64,000 nucleotides of DNA, from contig NZ_JBMSEB010000002.1 in the NCBI RefSeq assembly GCF_049446075.1, forward strand, positions 62,001 to 126,000, in the 5' to 3' direction. Positions 17,509 to 25,794 of this stretch are shown here, piece by piece (position 1 is the stretch's first letter; each line of letters begins with the position of its first letter). Made by a program: the position numbers and the translations under genes. Origin of the DNA: Humibacter sp049446075. Its GTDB lineage: Bacteria; Actinomycetota; Actinomycetes; Actinomycetales; Microbacteriaceae. Below the pieces are notes generated by a model. That model searched no databases. It had not been told where the DNA came from and worked only from the letters and a program-made list of their open reading frames with translations.

Positions 17509-17532
17509 TCGAATCGATTCGAGACAATCATA
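17509..17532 (-). promoter_or_regulatory. candidate -10 box and 14-bp palindrome upstream of the MFS exporter
   Basis: On the minus strand TATGAT (17532-17527) is followed directly by TCGAATCGATTCGA (17522-17509), a perfect palindrome. Overlap of a palindrome with the promoter is the usual arrangement for MarR/TetR-controlled exporters. It is about 150 bases before the start codon, leaving a long leader. The rest of the 248-base gap shows nothing else. Confidence 0.45.
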
Positions 17533-17612
17533 CCGGACGCCTGCGGGGCGAACGCCAGACCTCAGCGCGAAGAAATCGAGATTCAGGACCAGCGGCCGCT
17601 ACACGCCGCCCG

Positions 17613-18521
17613 CTACTCGCTTGCGAGGCGCCCCTGACCGGGCACGAGGGCGTTGCGCTCCCCCGCCTCGGATGCCGAACGAAGAGCGTCGGCCGGCGAT
17701 TCGCCGCGCTCGAATGCCGCGAGCAGGCCGCCGAGGAAGGAGTCGCCGCTGCCTGCCGGGAATCTCCCCCGCCTGGTAGCACCGGGAACCTCAGCCTCGA
17801 CGCCGGCCATCAGCGCTGCCGACCCTGCAATGCCGTCGGTGACGACCGCGTCGCATCCGTAACGAGCGCGCAACTGGCGGCAGGCATCCGCCGCCGTCGC
17901 CTGCTCCGCGCCGAGCAGCTCGGATGCCTCTCGTCTGTTCACCTTGATGAGGTCGGCCGCCGCGGCCGTGGCGCGCAGCCCGTCACCCGACCCGTCCACG
18001 ACGATGCGAGCGCCCTGGAGCCGGAGCTCCGCGAGGAGCTGTCCGAGCTGCTCGAGAGGTACGCCGGGCGGGATCGATCCGCTGAGCGCCAGCCATGGCG
18101 CTGAGCCGCCGCGGCCAGTTTCGGCAAGCGCACCGGCGACCGATTCGCTGACGGCCGCGGCGAAGGCGTCCCACTCGCCCCGGTCCAGTTCGGTGGCGGG
18201 CTCGTAGATGTCGGTGCTGGTTGCGGACTCCGCACTTTCGACGACGGCGATGCAGGTTCTGGTCACCCTGCGCAGCGGCACCACGACGGCCTCAACGGCG
18301 TCGTCCGCCAGCATGGCAGCCACCCAGTCCCCGGTCGGACCGCCGAGTGCCGCGACCGCGTGCACGTCAGCGCCCAGTGCTCGCGCCGCACGCGCCACGT
18401 TCAGCGCCTTGCCCCCCGCGACCCGAGTGACGCCCGTCGGCCGCGTGATGTCGCGGGTATGGAGTTCGTCGACCTCGTACGTCACGTCGAGGCTCGCAGA
18501 GAGCGCGAGAGCTATGATCAT
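17613..18521 (-). CDS. PfkB-family sugar kinase (1-phosphofructokinase/tagatose-6-P kinase type)
   Basis: A 302-residue ribokinase-fold kinase. GKALNVARAARALG is PfkB signature 1 in the form used by 1-phosphofructokinase and LacC; AGSGDSFLGGLLAAF carries the catalytic Asp with the GSGDS variant typical of that subgroup. It phosphorylates a sugar or sugar phosphate. The start overlaps the stop of the ROK regulator gene by four bases, so the two are one transcript. No PTS gene is near, so fructose-1-P is not assured as substrate. Confidence 0.88.
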   Translation of the reverse strand: MIIALALSASLDVTYEVDELHTRDITRPTGVTRVAGGKALNVARAARALGADVHAVAALGGPTGDWVAAMLADDAVEAVVVPLRRVTRTCIAVVESAESATSTDIYEPATELDRGEWDAFAAAVSESVAGALAETGRGGSAPWLALSGSIPPGVPLEQLGQLLAELRLQGARIVVDGSGDGLRATAAAADLIKVNRREASELLGAEQATAADACRQLRARYGCDAVVTDGIAGSAALMAGVEAEVPGATRRGRFPAGSGDSFLGGLLAAFERGESPADALRSASEAGERNALVPGQGRLASE

Positions 18522-19726
18522 GCGCGCTGCACCGCCGTCGGGTCGGCGATCAACCGGGCGAAGGCGAGCTCGGCTGCCCCGACCGTGAGCACTTCCGAAC
18601 CGAGCTCAGCTCGCACGATGTCCACCTGTTCCACTGATGTCGCCAACGACTGCGCGCGCACCTCAGCATCCAGCACTTCGGGGGCGGCGTCGAGCAGCAG
18701 GCCGAGGAATCCACCCAGCACGACGCGGCGCGGATTGAGGATGTTCACGGCGTTCCGGATGGCCACCGCAAGATAGCGCAGCTGCCGCTCGACCTCTTCG
18801 CGCCCCTGCGGATCGAGGTCGCTCATGGCCGATTCGAGGTCGTCCGGGTCGTGCAGGCCGAGCACCTCGAGGAGTCCGGCCTGCGAGACCTCGGTCTCGA
18901 GGCATCCGACAGCTCCACAATGGCAGGGGGAACCCGCCGAGTTGACCAGCGTGTGGCCGAGCTCCCCTGCGTAACCGAAGCTGCCCGTGAGGGGGCGCCC
19001 GGCCGTGATCACTCCACCGCCGATGCCGCCTGAGCCGCCGTTGAGATAGATCAGATCGTTGATGCCGCGTCCTGCTCCGAACAGATGCTCGGCGTTCGCT
19101 CCGAGGCTCGCGTCGTTCGCCACCGACGCGGGAAGGCCCGTAGCCTGCTCGAGGAGAGCGGCGAAGGGCTCGTCGACCCAGCCGAGGTGCGGCGCAAGGC
19201 GTACAACGCCGTCCGCCTCGCGAACGCTTCCAGGCACGGCCGCGCCGATGCCTGTGGCTCGCAAGCGCGAAACCGCTGGTCCGTTGAAGTCGTCGAGCAT
19301 CGCGGCAACGATGCGGGCGGCGTCACCGGCCGCGGGCGGCTCTTGCGTGACGTGCCGCTCACGGCGGTGAACCGTGCCGTCCAGGCCGACGAGTCCCACC
19401 GTGACGCCGTCCACCTCGGGGTTCACCGTGACGACGACGACGCTCGGGTTGGCGACGACGATCGGGCTCGGCCGCCCGACACCTGTCGACTCTCGCGGAT
19501 CCTTCTCCGACACCAGCCCAAGCGCGGAAAGCTCCGCCACGAGGGCTCCGATCGTCGACCGGCTCAGCCCGGTCGCCTTCGTGAGCTCGGACCTGGAGCG
19601 TCCAGGAATGCCGTGCACGAGTCGAAGCACCGCCCCAAGGTTGTGCTGACGCACACCGTCGAGGTTGCTCCCCAGAGGGGGACGCAGCGGCGCAGCATCG
19701 GGCGGCGCCGAGAGGGCTTCGGTCAC
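18518..19726 (-). CDS. ROK-family transcriptional regulator (NagC/XylR type)
   Basis: A 402-residue repressor. An N-terminal winged helix (RSRSELTKATGLSRSTIGALVAELSALG) precedes a ROK sugar-kinase-like domain with GELGH and the zinc motif CHCGAVGCLE. ROK regulators sense free sugars such as xylose, N-acetylglucosamine or glucose. It is the first gene of a two-gene unit with the PfkB kinase. Start GTG 19726. It is the only ROK protein in the window and so one candidate to control xylA at 54663, though distance makes that speculative. Confidence 0.92.
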   Translation of the reverse strand: MTEALSAPPDAAPLRPPLGSNLDGVRQHNLGAVLRLVHGIPGRSRSELTKATGLSRSTIGALVAELSALGLVSEKDPRESTGVGRPSPIVVANPSVVVVTVNPEVDGVTVGLVGLDGTVHRRERHVTQEPPAAGDAARIVAAMLDDFNGPAVSRLRATGIGAAVPGSVREADGVVRLAPHLGWVDEPFAALLEQATGLPASVANDASLGANAEHLFGAGRGINDLIYLNGGSGGIGGGVITAGRPLTGSFGYAGELGHTLVNSAGSPCHCGAVGCLETEVSQAGLLEVLGLHDPDDLESAMSDLDPQGREEVERQLRYLAVAIRNAVNILNPRRVVLGGFLGLLLDAAPEVLDAEVRAQSLATSVEQVDIVRAELGSEVLTVGAAELAFARLIADPTAVQRA

Positions 19727-19749
19727 GCAGGCAGCCTAGTGGTATTCAG

Positions 19750-19764
19750 GTTCGGCTATCGAAC
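19750..19764. promoter_or_regulatory. inverted repeat GTTCG-gctat-CGAAC upstream of the ROK gene
   Basis: Five-base arms around five bases, 24 bases upstream of the ROK start codon in a 58-base gap. A plausible autoregulatory site, on position and symmetry only. Confidence 0.3.
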
Positions 19765-19784
19765 TTATTCGAGGTTGCCGCCTG

Positions 19785-21221
19785 CTACTCCGGGATGCTG
19801 CGCGTCGCCGCAAGCTGCGAGTACCAGGCCGCGCTGTCCTTGGGCAGGCGCTCGAGCGAGTCGTAGTCGACGCGTACGATGCCGAACCGCTTGGAGTAGC
19901 CGAAGCCCCACTCGAAGTTGTCCATGAGCGACCACACGAAGTATCCGCGCAGATCGACGCCGTCCTGCAGGGCACGATGAGCGGCGCTGAGGTGGCGGCG
20001 CAGGTAATCGATGCGGTCGAGGTCGTGAACGGCCGGTCCGCTCTCTTCGTGCGACACGACATCAGGGAAGGCCGCGCCGTTCTCGGTGATCATCAACGGC
20101 TGCTGGGGGAACTCGTCCCGCAGCGAGGTCAGCAAGTCGTACAGTCCGGCGGGCTCGATGTTCCAGCCCATCTCGGTGTATGGGCCTGGCTGTTCGAGAA
20201 ACTCGACGCGATCGGCGGCGGGCCACGGCGACGCACCGGCATCCTTGTGCCCGTCCGCGTGCTGACGCTCGCCTCTGCCGTCCCACAACCGCACCCGGTT
20301 CGTGGAGTAGTAGTTGACGCCGAGGATGTCGATGGGCTGATTGATCGACTCCAGGTCGCCGGACTGCACGAACGACCAGTCCGTGAGCGACTTCGTGTCC
20401 TCGAACAGGTCGGCCGGGTACTCCCCCTTGAGCATCGGGTGCGTGAACGCGCGGTTGCCCAGCGCGTCGATCTGGCGAGCAGCCTCCTGGCCGCTGTCAC
20501 CCTCCGGCCGGATCACGTGCAGGTTCAGCGTCACGGAGTACTGGGCGTCGTCCTTGGCGACGGATGCCCGCAGCGCCTGCAACGCGAGCCCGTGGCCGAG
20601 GTTGAGATGGTGCACGGCACGCAACGCAGCCGCCCCGTTGGTGCGGCCGGGTGCGTGAGCGCCCGACGCGTAGCCCAGGTACGCGGAGCACCACGGCTCG
20701 TTCAATGTCGTCCATACGGCGACACGGTCGCCGAGACGCTCACCGATCGCCTCGGCGTAGTCCGCGAAGGCGTACGCGGTCTCACGGTTGGGCCAGCCAC
20801 CCTCGTCTTCGAGCACCTGCGGCAGGTCCCAGTGGTACAGCGTGGCCACCGGAGTGATGTCGCGCTCGAGCAGTCCGTCGACGAGGCGCGAGTAGAAGTC
20901 GACGCCCTTCGGGTTCACCTGGCCCCGGCCGTTCGGCACGATGCGCGGCCACGCGATCGAGAACCGGTAGGCGTGCAGGCCGAGGCGCTTCATGAGGTCG
21001 AGGTCGGCCTCGAGGCGGTGGTAGTGATCGTCGGCGACATCGCCGTTGTCGCCGTTCCAGACCTTGCCGGGAGTGTGGCTGAAGGTGTCCCAGATCGATG
21101 GCGACCTGCCGTCCTCGTGCGCGGCGCCCTCCACCTGATACGAAGCGGTGGCCGAGCCGAACACGAACGAATCGGGGAACTGCAGCCCGCTGTCGCGGAA
21201 GTCGTCACTGCCTTGTGTCAT
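19785..21221 (-). CDS. GH1 beta-glucosidase
   Basis: A 478-residue cytoplasmic glycoside hydrolase family 1 enzyme. The acid/base is E175 in TTLNEPW and the nucleophile E380 in ITENG; the N-terminal signature FVFGSATASYQVEGA is intact and the length is normal. It releases glucose (possibly also galactose or fucose) from cellobiose-like oligosaccharides. ATG 21221 follows AGGAAT. Two tandem AGCGCT operator copies lie in its leader, the same type as before the sugar transporter at 27152, so the two are probably coregulated by a LacI/CebR-like protein. Confidence 0.95.
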   Translation of the reverse strand: MTQGSDDFRDSGLQFPDSFVFGSATASYQVEGAAHEDGRSPSIWDTFSHTPGKVWNGDNGDVADDHYHRLEADLDLMKRLGLHAYRFSIAWPRIVPNGRGQVNPKGVDFYSRLVDGLLERDITPVATLYHWDLPQVLEDEGGWPNRETAYAFADYAEAIGERLGDRVAVWTTLNEPWCSAYLGYASGAHAPGRTNGAAALRAVHHLNLGHGLALQALRASVAKDDAQYSVTLNLHVIRPEGDSGQEAARQIDALGNRAFTHPMLKGEYPADLFEDTKSLTDWSFVQSGDLESINQPIDILGVNYYSTNRVRLWDGRGERQHADGHKDAGASPWPAADRVEFLEQPGPYTEMGWNIEPAGLYDLLTSLRDEFPQQPLMITENGAAFPDVVSHEESGPAVHDLDRIDYLRRHLSAAHRALQDGVDLRGYFVWSLMDNFEWGFGYSKRFGIVRVDYDSLERLPKDSAAWYSQLAATRSIPE

Positions 21222-21279
21222 GTCATTCCTGCCTGTGGGCGCGGACGCACGGATGCCGCGCTGCGGGGTGAGTAGAGAG

Positions 21280-21319
21280 GGAGCGCTCTGAGAGCGCTCT
21301 TTCCTCCCGACACCCTATA
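21280..21319 (-). promoter_or_regulatory. GH1 promoter -10 and tandem AGCGCT operators
   Basis: On the minus strand TATAGG (21319-21314) is followed by AGAGCGCTCT (21300-21291) and then AGAGCGCTCC (21289-21280), 11 bases centre to centre, one helical turn. The GAGCGCTC core equals that of the known Streptomyces CebR box TGGGAGCGCTCCCA. The position just past the -10 suits repression by blocking initiation. Confidence 0.7.
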
Positions 21320-21326
21320 GGCGATT

Positions 21327-21368
21327 GAGGGGAGTGCCGTGCGAACTCATTCCCATGACACTCCCCTC
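21327..21368. terminator. hairpin downstream of the Gfo/ThuA operon
   Basis: Ten-base perfect arms GAGGGGAGTG (21327-21336) and CACTCCCCTC (21359-21368) with a 22-base loop, 24 bases after the stop of the last gene of the minus-strand operon. There is no T-run, so termination is inferred from position. Confidence 0.45.
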
Positions 21369-21391
21369 TTGAACTAGTAAGCGCCGGAGTG

Positions 21392-22549
21392 CTACCAGGT
21401 GGCGGGCGTCGAGTCCAGCGGCACGGGCGCGGGGCGCTGCACGGTGCTCGCAATGTCGACCACCGCGTGGTCCTTCGCGGCGCGCAGCACGGCATCCATC
21501 ACCTCGAGCACGTGGAACGCGAGTTCGCCGCTCGCGCGGTGCGGGCGTCCCGTCTCGATCGCCCTCGCCAGGTCTGCCAGCCCGTAACCGCGTCCGGAGT
21601 CGGCCCAGCCCGCCGAGACGGGGATTGCCTTCCACTCGCGGTCGGCCGCCGTCGCGATCTCGACGTCGCCCTCGAAGCGGTTCGGGTCGGGCACGGCCAT
21701 GCTGCCCTCTGTGCCGAACACCTCGAACAGCGGAGCACGGGACTTCCACACGTCGAAGCTCACGGTCATGGTGGTCGTCAGACCATTCTCATGCTCGAGC
21801 AGCGCGCTCACGTGCGTCTCGACATCCACGGGAATGGGGGTGCCGGCCTGTGGTCCGGTAGCGACGGTGCGCTGGCGCGACGACGTGGTCGCCACGCCCG
21901 AGACCCGTGCGATCGGCCCGAACAGCGTCACGATGCTCGTCAAGTAATAGGGACCCATGTCGAAGAGCGGTCCGCCGCCCGGCTGGTAGTAGAACGCGGG
22001 AGCCGGATGCCACAATTCGTGGCCGGGAGCGCTCCAGTGGATGGCTGCGGCGATGGGCTGTCCGATCGCGCCATCGTCCAGCGCCTTGCGCGCGGTCTGG
22101 ATGCCCGTGCCGAGCACGGTGTCCGGCGCACTCCCGACGCGCAGTCCCTTTTCTTCGGCGAGCGCGAGCAGGGGCTCGGCCTCCGCGGGGTTCAACGCGA
22201 GCGGCTTCTCGCCGTACACGTGCTTGCCCGCCTCGAGCGCACGGATGCCGATGGCGGCGTGCGCCTGCGGGATCGTGAGGTTGAGCACAGCGTCGATGCC
22301 GGGATCCGCGAGCGACTCGTCGACGGTCAGGGCACGCACCTGGCGGCCCTGCGTGCTCCGCTCCGCAGCCACCTCGCGTGCTCGCTCCTCGTTCACGTCG
22401 GCGACCGCGACGAGCTCGAGGTTCGACAGCTTCGGGATGTGCGCGAAGTACTGAGCGCTGATGTTGCCTACGCCGATGACGCCGACGCGTAGCACGCTTG
22501 TCGCTTCGACTTGCTGCCCTAGCTCAGCACGCGGTTGCTGGTCGCTCAC
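21392..22549 (-). CDS. Gfo/Idh/MocA-family dehydrogenase 1
   Basis: A 385-residue NAD(P)-dependent sugar dehydrogenase. The N-terminal Rossmann motif is VLRVGVIGVGNISAQYFAHI, EKPLALN carries the catalytic Lys of the EKP motif, and GGPLFDMGPYYLTSI is in the substrate domain. Members oxidise or reduce sugars, often at C3. It overlaps the ThuA stop by four bases (GTGA) and is the last gene of the operon running from 25586. ThuB of rhizobia, a Gfo member paired with ThuA, makes 3-keto-trehalose; a similar reaction is inferred here, on an unknown glycoside. Confidence 0.88.
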   Translation of the reverse strand: MSDQQPRAELGQQVEATSVLRVGVIGVGNISAQYFAHIPKLSNLELVAVADVNEERAREVAAERSTQGRQVRALTVDESLADPGIDAVLNLTIPQAHAAIGIRALEAGKHVYGEKPLALNPAEAEPLLALAEEKGLRVGSAPDTVLGTGIQTARKALDDGAIGQPIAAAIHWSAPGHELWHPAPAFYYQPGGGPLFDMGPYYLTSIVTLFGPIARVSGVATTSSRQRTVATGPQAGTPIPVDVETHVSALLEHENGLTTTMTVSFDVWKSRAPLFEVFGTEGSMAVPDPNRFEGDVEIATAADREWKAIPVSAGWADSGRGYGLADLARAIETGRPHRASGELAFHVLEVMDAVLRAAKDHAVVDIASTVQRPAPVPLDSTPATW

Positions 22550-23319
22550 TCGCCCGCCTCGATTCCCGAGGTCGCGGCCGCGACGTCAGCAGCGCTCGGC
22601 GCAGGCTGCCCGGATCCCCGTGCCGCCCAGAGCAGACCGCGCTCGATGATGGTCCGCACGTTCGGGTCGTTGACCACCTCGAGCTTGTGACCGGGCGCCG
22701 AGACGAAGATGCGGCCCTCGCCCCACAGGCGCGTCCAGATGGCGGGCGCCGTGACAGGGCGGTGCCAGGCATCCCATGGCCGCACGGACTGGGTCGTCGT
22801 GGCGAGCACGTCGTTCAGTTCGTCGCTCAGCACCCAGTACTGCTCGGTGACGAGCTCGAAGTCCTGGATGCCCGCCGTGATGGGGTGCACCTTGCCGAGC
22901 TCCGTGATGTGCACGGTGTACGGGATGTAGTTGTCCTCTTGGCCGCCCGCGAGCTCCTCCTTGGGAGCCCTCGACGCGTGGTGCGCGAACTGGCCGCCGA
23001 TCATGTGCAGGTAGTCGGCCTCGTTGCGGTAGGCATCAGCGATGCCGCCGTGCCATCCGGCCATTCCCATGCCGCGGCGCACCGCCCGGTCGAGGCCGGC
23101 CATCTGCGCCTTCTCGATCGTGTTCATCGTGTTGATCTGCACGAGCAGGTCGACCGTGTCCATGTACGCCTCGTCGGTGTAGATGGCGGGCGACTCCTCG
23201 ACTCGCACCTCGAAGCCGTTGCTTGTCAGGAACGGAATGAACGATTCGGTGGTCTCGACGGGCTCGTGCCCGTCCCAGCCGCCTCGCACGATGAGAGCTC
23301 GGCGTGTTGCGTCAGTCAT
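22546..23319 (-). CDS. ThuA-domain protein 1
   Basis: A 257-residue ThuA/trehalose-utilisation family protein with a glutamine-amidotransferase-like fold: ALIVRGGWDGHEPVETTESF at the start, GMAGWHGGIADAYRNEADY as the central motif, and WTRLWGEGRIFVSAPGHKLEV near the end. ThuA acts with the Gfo-type ThuB in disaccharide oxidation; its chemistry is not settled. It is coupled by a four-base overlap to dehydrogenase 1 and follows the isomerase gene after 66 bases. Confidence 0.88.
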   Translation of the reverse strand: MTDATRRALIVRGGWDGHEPVETTESFIPFLTSNGFEVRVEESPAIYTDEAYMDTVDLLVQINTMNTIEKAQMAGLDRAVRRGMGMAGWHGGIADAYRNEADYLHMIGGQFAHHASRAPKEELAGGQEDNYIPYTVHITELGKVHPITAGIQDFELVTEQYWVLSDELNDVLATTTQSVRPWDAWHRPVTAPAIWTRLWGEGRIFVSAPGHKLEVVNDPNVRTIIERGLLWAARGSGQPAPSAADVAAATSGIEAGE

Positions 23320-23385
23320 GAAGGTCTTTCGTTGTGTTTGTGTGATCGTCCGTTGTCGTCAGCGTCTCTGGCCGCCAGGTCGGCG

Positions 23386-24393
23386 TCAGCGGCTCTGCGA
23401 GAAGGCGGCGTCGAATGCGGCGGCAGGCGGCGTGATCTCAGCGAGCTTGCGCACGAACTGAAGCGCCTCCGGGCCTCCGACGAGTCGGTCCATGCCCGCG
23501 TCTTCCCACTCGACACTGGTCGGGCCCTCGTACCCGATCCAGTTCAGGGTGCGGAAGATCGGCTCCCACGGCACTTCACCGTGACCGGTCGAGACGAAGT
23601 CCCAGCCGCGACGGGGGTCGCCCCACGGCAGGTGGGATGCCAGACGACCGTTGCGGCCGTTGAGCTGCGTCACCGACTCCTTGCAGTGCACGTGGTAGAT
23701 CTTGTCGGCGAAGTCCTGCAGGAAGGTCACCGGGTCGATCTGCTGCCAGACGAAGTGCGAAGGGTCGAAGTTGAACCCGAACGCATCCCGGTTGCCGATG
23801 GCCTCGAGGGTGCGCTTGCTCGACCAGTAGTCGAATGCCACCTCGCTGGGATGCGGTTCGAGCGCGAAGCGCACGCCGACCTCGTCGAAGACGTCGAGGA
23901 TGGGATTCCACCGGTCGGCGAAGTCCTGGTAGCCGTCGTCGATCATCGACTCGGGCACGGGCGGGAACCCGGCGATGGTCTTCCAGATCTTCGAGCCGGT
24001 GAACCCGGTGACGGTCTTCACGCCGAGCGCGGCCGCCGCACGCGCGGTCTGCTTGAGCTCCTCTGCCGCGCGCTGCCGAACACCCTCGGGATCGCCGTCG
24101 CCCCACACGTGCGGAGGCACGATGTCTTGATGCCGCTGGTCGATCGGGTCGTCGCAAACCGCCTGGCCCACCAGGTGGTTCGAGATGGTGAAGACCTTGA
24201 GCCCGTTGCGCTCGAGGATGTCGAGCCGGTTCTGCGCGTACTCAGGGTCGGTGGCCGCCCGGTTCACGTCGAGATGGTCGCCCCAGCTCGCGATCTCCAG
24301 ACCGTCGTAGCCCCACTCGCCTGCGAGCCTGGCCACCTCCTCGAACGGGAGGTCGGCCCACTGGCCGGTGAACAGCGTGATCGGACGCGTCAT
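23386..24393 (-). CDS. sugar-phosphate isomerase/epimerase-like TIM-barrel protein 1
   Basis: A 335-residue xylose-isomerase-like TIM barrel. GYDGLEIASWGDHLDVNR, FALEPHPSEVAFDYW, FGFNFDPSHFVWQ and YHVHCKES supply the metal-binding Glu/Asp/His set. This family includes epimerases, inosose dehydratases and the enzymes that eliminate or hydrate 3-keto-glycosides. AAGGAGG 7 bases before ATG 24393 fixes the start, and the start overlaps the dehydrogenase 2 stop by four bases. It is probably the second enzyme acting on the oxidised sugar; the exact reaction is unknown. Confidence 0.88.
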   Translation of the reverse strand: MTRPITLFTGQWADLPFEEVARLAGEWGYDGLEIASWGDHLDVNRAATDPEYAQNRLDILERNGLKVFTISNHLVGQAVCDDPIDQRHQDIVPPHVWGDGDPEGVRQRAAEELKQTARAAAALGVKTVTGFTGSKIWKTIAGFPPVPESMIDDGYQDFADRWNPILDVFDEVGVRFALEPHPSEVAFDYWSSKRTLEAIGNRDAFGFNFDPSHFVWQQIDPVTFLQDFADKIYHVHCKESVTQLNGRNGRLASHLPWGDPRRGWDFVSTGHGEVPWEPIFRTLNWIGYEGPTSVEWEDAGMDRLVGGPEALQFVRKLAEITPPAAAFDAAFSQSR

Positions 24394-25586
24394 CGTCCGC
24401 CCTCCTTCTCGGTCGTCTGCCACGCGGACCTGTCGTCCGCCGATTGTTCAACGGCTGCCAGCACGCGCTGTACCTGCAGCGCGTCATCGAACGACGGCCT
24501 GGGCTGACGACCCGCAGCGAGGTCGCCCACGAGGTCGACGACCTGGTGCACGAAGCCGTGCTCGTAGCCCAGCCCGTGACCCGCCGGCCACCAGTTGCCC
24601 ACATACGGATGCGACGGGTCGGTCACGATGATGCGCCGGAATCCCTGTGTCTCTGCCTCGTCGGTGCCGTCGTAGTAGTTCAGAACGTTCATGTCTTCGA
24701 AATCGAAGGCGATGGATCCCTTCGACCCGTTCACCTCGAGCCGGATAGCGTTCTTGCGCCCGAGCGCGAACCTGGTCGCCTCGAACACCCCGATGGATCC
24801 GTTGCCGAATCGGGCGGTGAACGCCGCCGCGTCGTCGACGGTGACCGGCCCCTTCTCCGCGTCGCTCGACGCCGTGCCGCCGAGACCCACCTTGTCGCCT
24901 GCGATCGGCCGCTCGGTGACGAACGTGTTGACGATGGCGGAGAGTCCGACGATGTCCGAGCCGGTCACCCACTGCGCCAGGTCGATGACGTGGGCGCCGA
25001 TGTCGCCCAGTGCACCGCTGCCCGCCTTGGACTTGTCGAGCCGCCAGGTGAGGGGCGTGTTCTCGTCGCTGAGCCAGTCCTGCAGGTACTGGGCGCGCAC
25101 GTGCCTGATTTCGCCGAGCCTGCCCTCCTCCACGAACCGCTTCGCCAGGGCGAGCGCCGGCACGCGGCGATAGGTGAAGCCGCACATGGCGAAGACGCCC
25201 TTCTCCGCGGCGGCGCGAGCGGCATCCGTCATCTGCTCGGCCTCAGCCACCGAGTTGGCCAGCGGCTTCTCGCACAGCACGTGCTTTCCTGCGGCGAGAG
25301 CGGCGATCGCGATCTCGAGGTGGGTGTCACCGGGGGTGCAGATGTCGATGAGGTCGATGTCGTCGCGCTCGATGAGGCGCCGCCAGTCGGTCTCCGCGCT
25401 CTGCCACCCGAGCCGCTCCGCAGCCTCGGCGACGGCCTCTGGGTTGCGACCGGCGACCGCCCTGAGTTCAGGCGTGAGCGGGAGGTCGAAGAACCTGTGG
25501 GCGTTGCGCCATGCCTGCGAGTGCGCCGCACCCATGAAGGCGTAGCCCACCATGCCGACCCGCAGCGGCGGCTTGCTGACTGCCAT
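24390..25586 (-). CDS. Gfo/Idh/MocA-family dehydrogenase 2
   Basis: A 398-residue dehydrogenase, first gene of the operon. VGMVGYAFMGAAHSQAWRNA is the Rossmann loop, EKPLANS the catalytic EKP, and GDIGAHVIDLAQW in the substrate domain the conserved H-x-x-D segment. ATG 25586 has GAAGGAG 5 bases upstream. It differs clearly from dehydrogenase 1, so the operon carries two dissimilar Gfo enzymes, as expected if one oxidises the glycoside and the other reduces the released keto-sugar (inference). It is divergent from LacI regulator C. Confidence 0.9.
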   Translation of the reverse strand: MAVSKPPLRVGMVGYAFMGAAHSQAWRNAHRFFDLPLTPELRAVAGRNPEAVAEAAERLGWQSAETDWRRLIERDDIDLIDICTPGDTHLEIAIAALAAGKHVLCEKPLANSVAEAEQMTDAARAAAEKGVFAMCGFTYRRVPALALAKRFVEEGRLGEIRHVRAQYLQDWLSDENTPLTWRLDKSKAGSGALGDIGAHVIDLAQWVTGSDIVGLSAIVNTFVTERPIAGDKVGLGGTASSDAEKGPVTVDDAAAFTARFGNGSIGVFEATRFALGRKNAIRLEVNGSKGSIAFDFEDMNVLNYYDGTDEAETQGFRRIIVTDPSHPYVGNWWPAGHGLGYEHGFVHQVVDLVGDLAAGRQPRPSFDDALQVQRVLAAVEQSADDRSAWQTTEKEGGR

Positions 25587-25654
25587 CGCGACTCCTTCGT
25601 GTCGATGATCCGTTGTCGTGTTCGTGTCGTCTTGCCTTGTCTCTGGGGCGCGTA

Positions 25655-25779
25655 TTGCGCAACTCGGCACGGCGGATGCCCGATCGAGCGTCGATACCGC
25701 GGCATGCTCCACACGATCCTCCCACCTGGATGCCCGGCGAATCAAGCGCAGAGCCATCTTCATAACTTGCGCAACTCGG
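25655..25779. promoter_or_regulatory. two exact copies of TTGCGCAACTCGG in the divergent promoter region
   Basis: The 13-mer occurs at 25655-25667 and 25767-25779. Each begins with the 8-base palindrome TTGCGCAA, with the central CG typical of LacI operators. One copy is 21 bases from the LacI start, the other 69 bases from the divergent operon's start. A looping operator pair is inferred. Confidence 0.55.
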
Positions 25780-25794
25780 ATCTACGATGGAGCG

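Noticed and set aside
22025..22036. GGGAGCGCTCCA, a near-perfect CebR box
   Set aside because: It lies deep in the coding part of dehydrogenase 1 and encodes conserved-looking residues (SAPG); position does not suit an operator.
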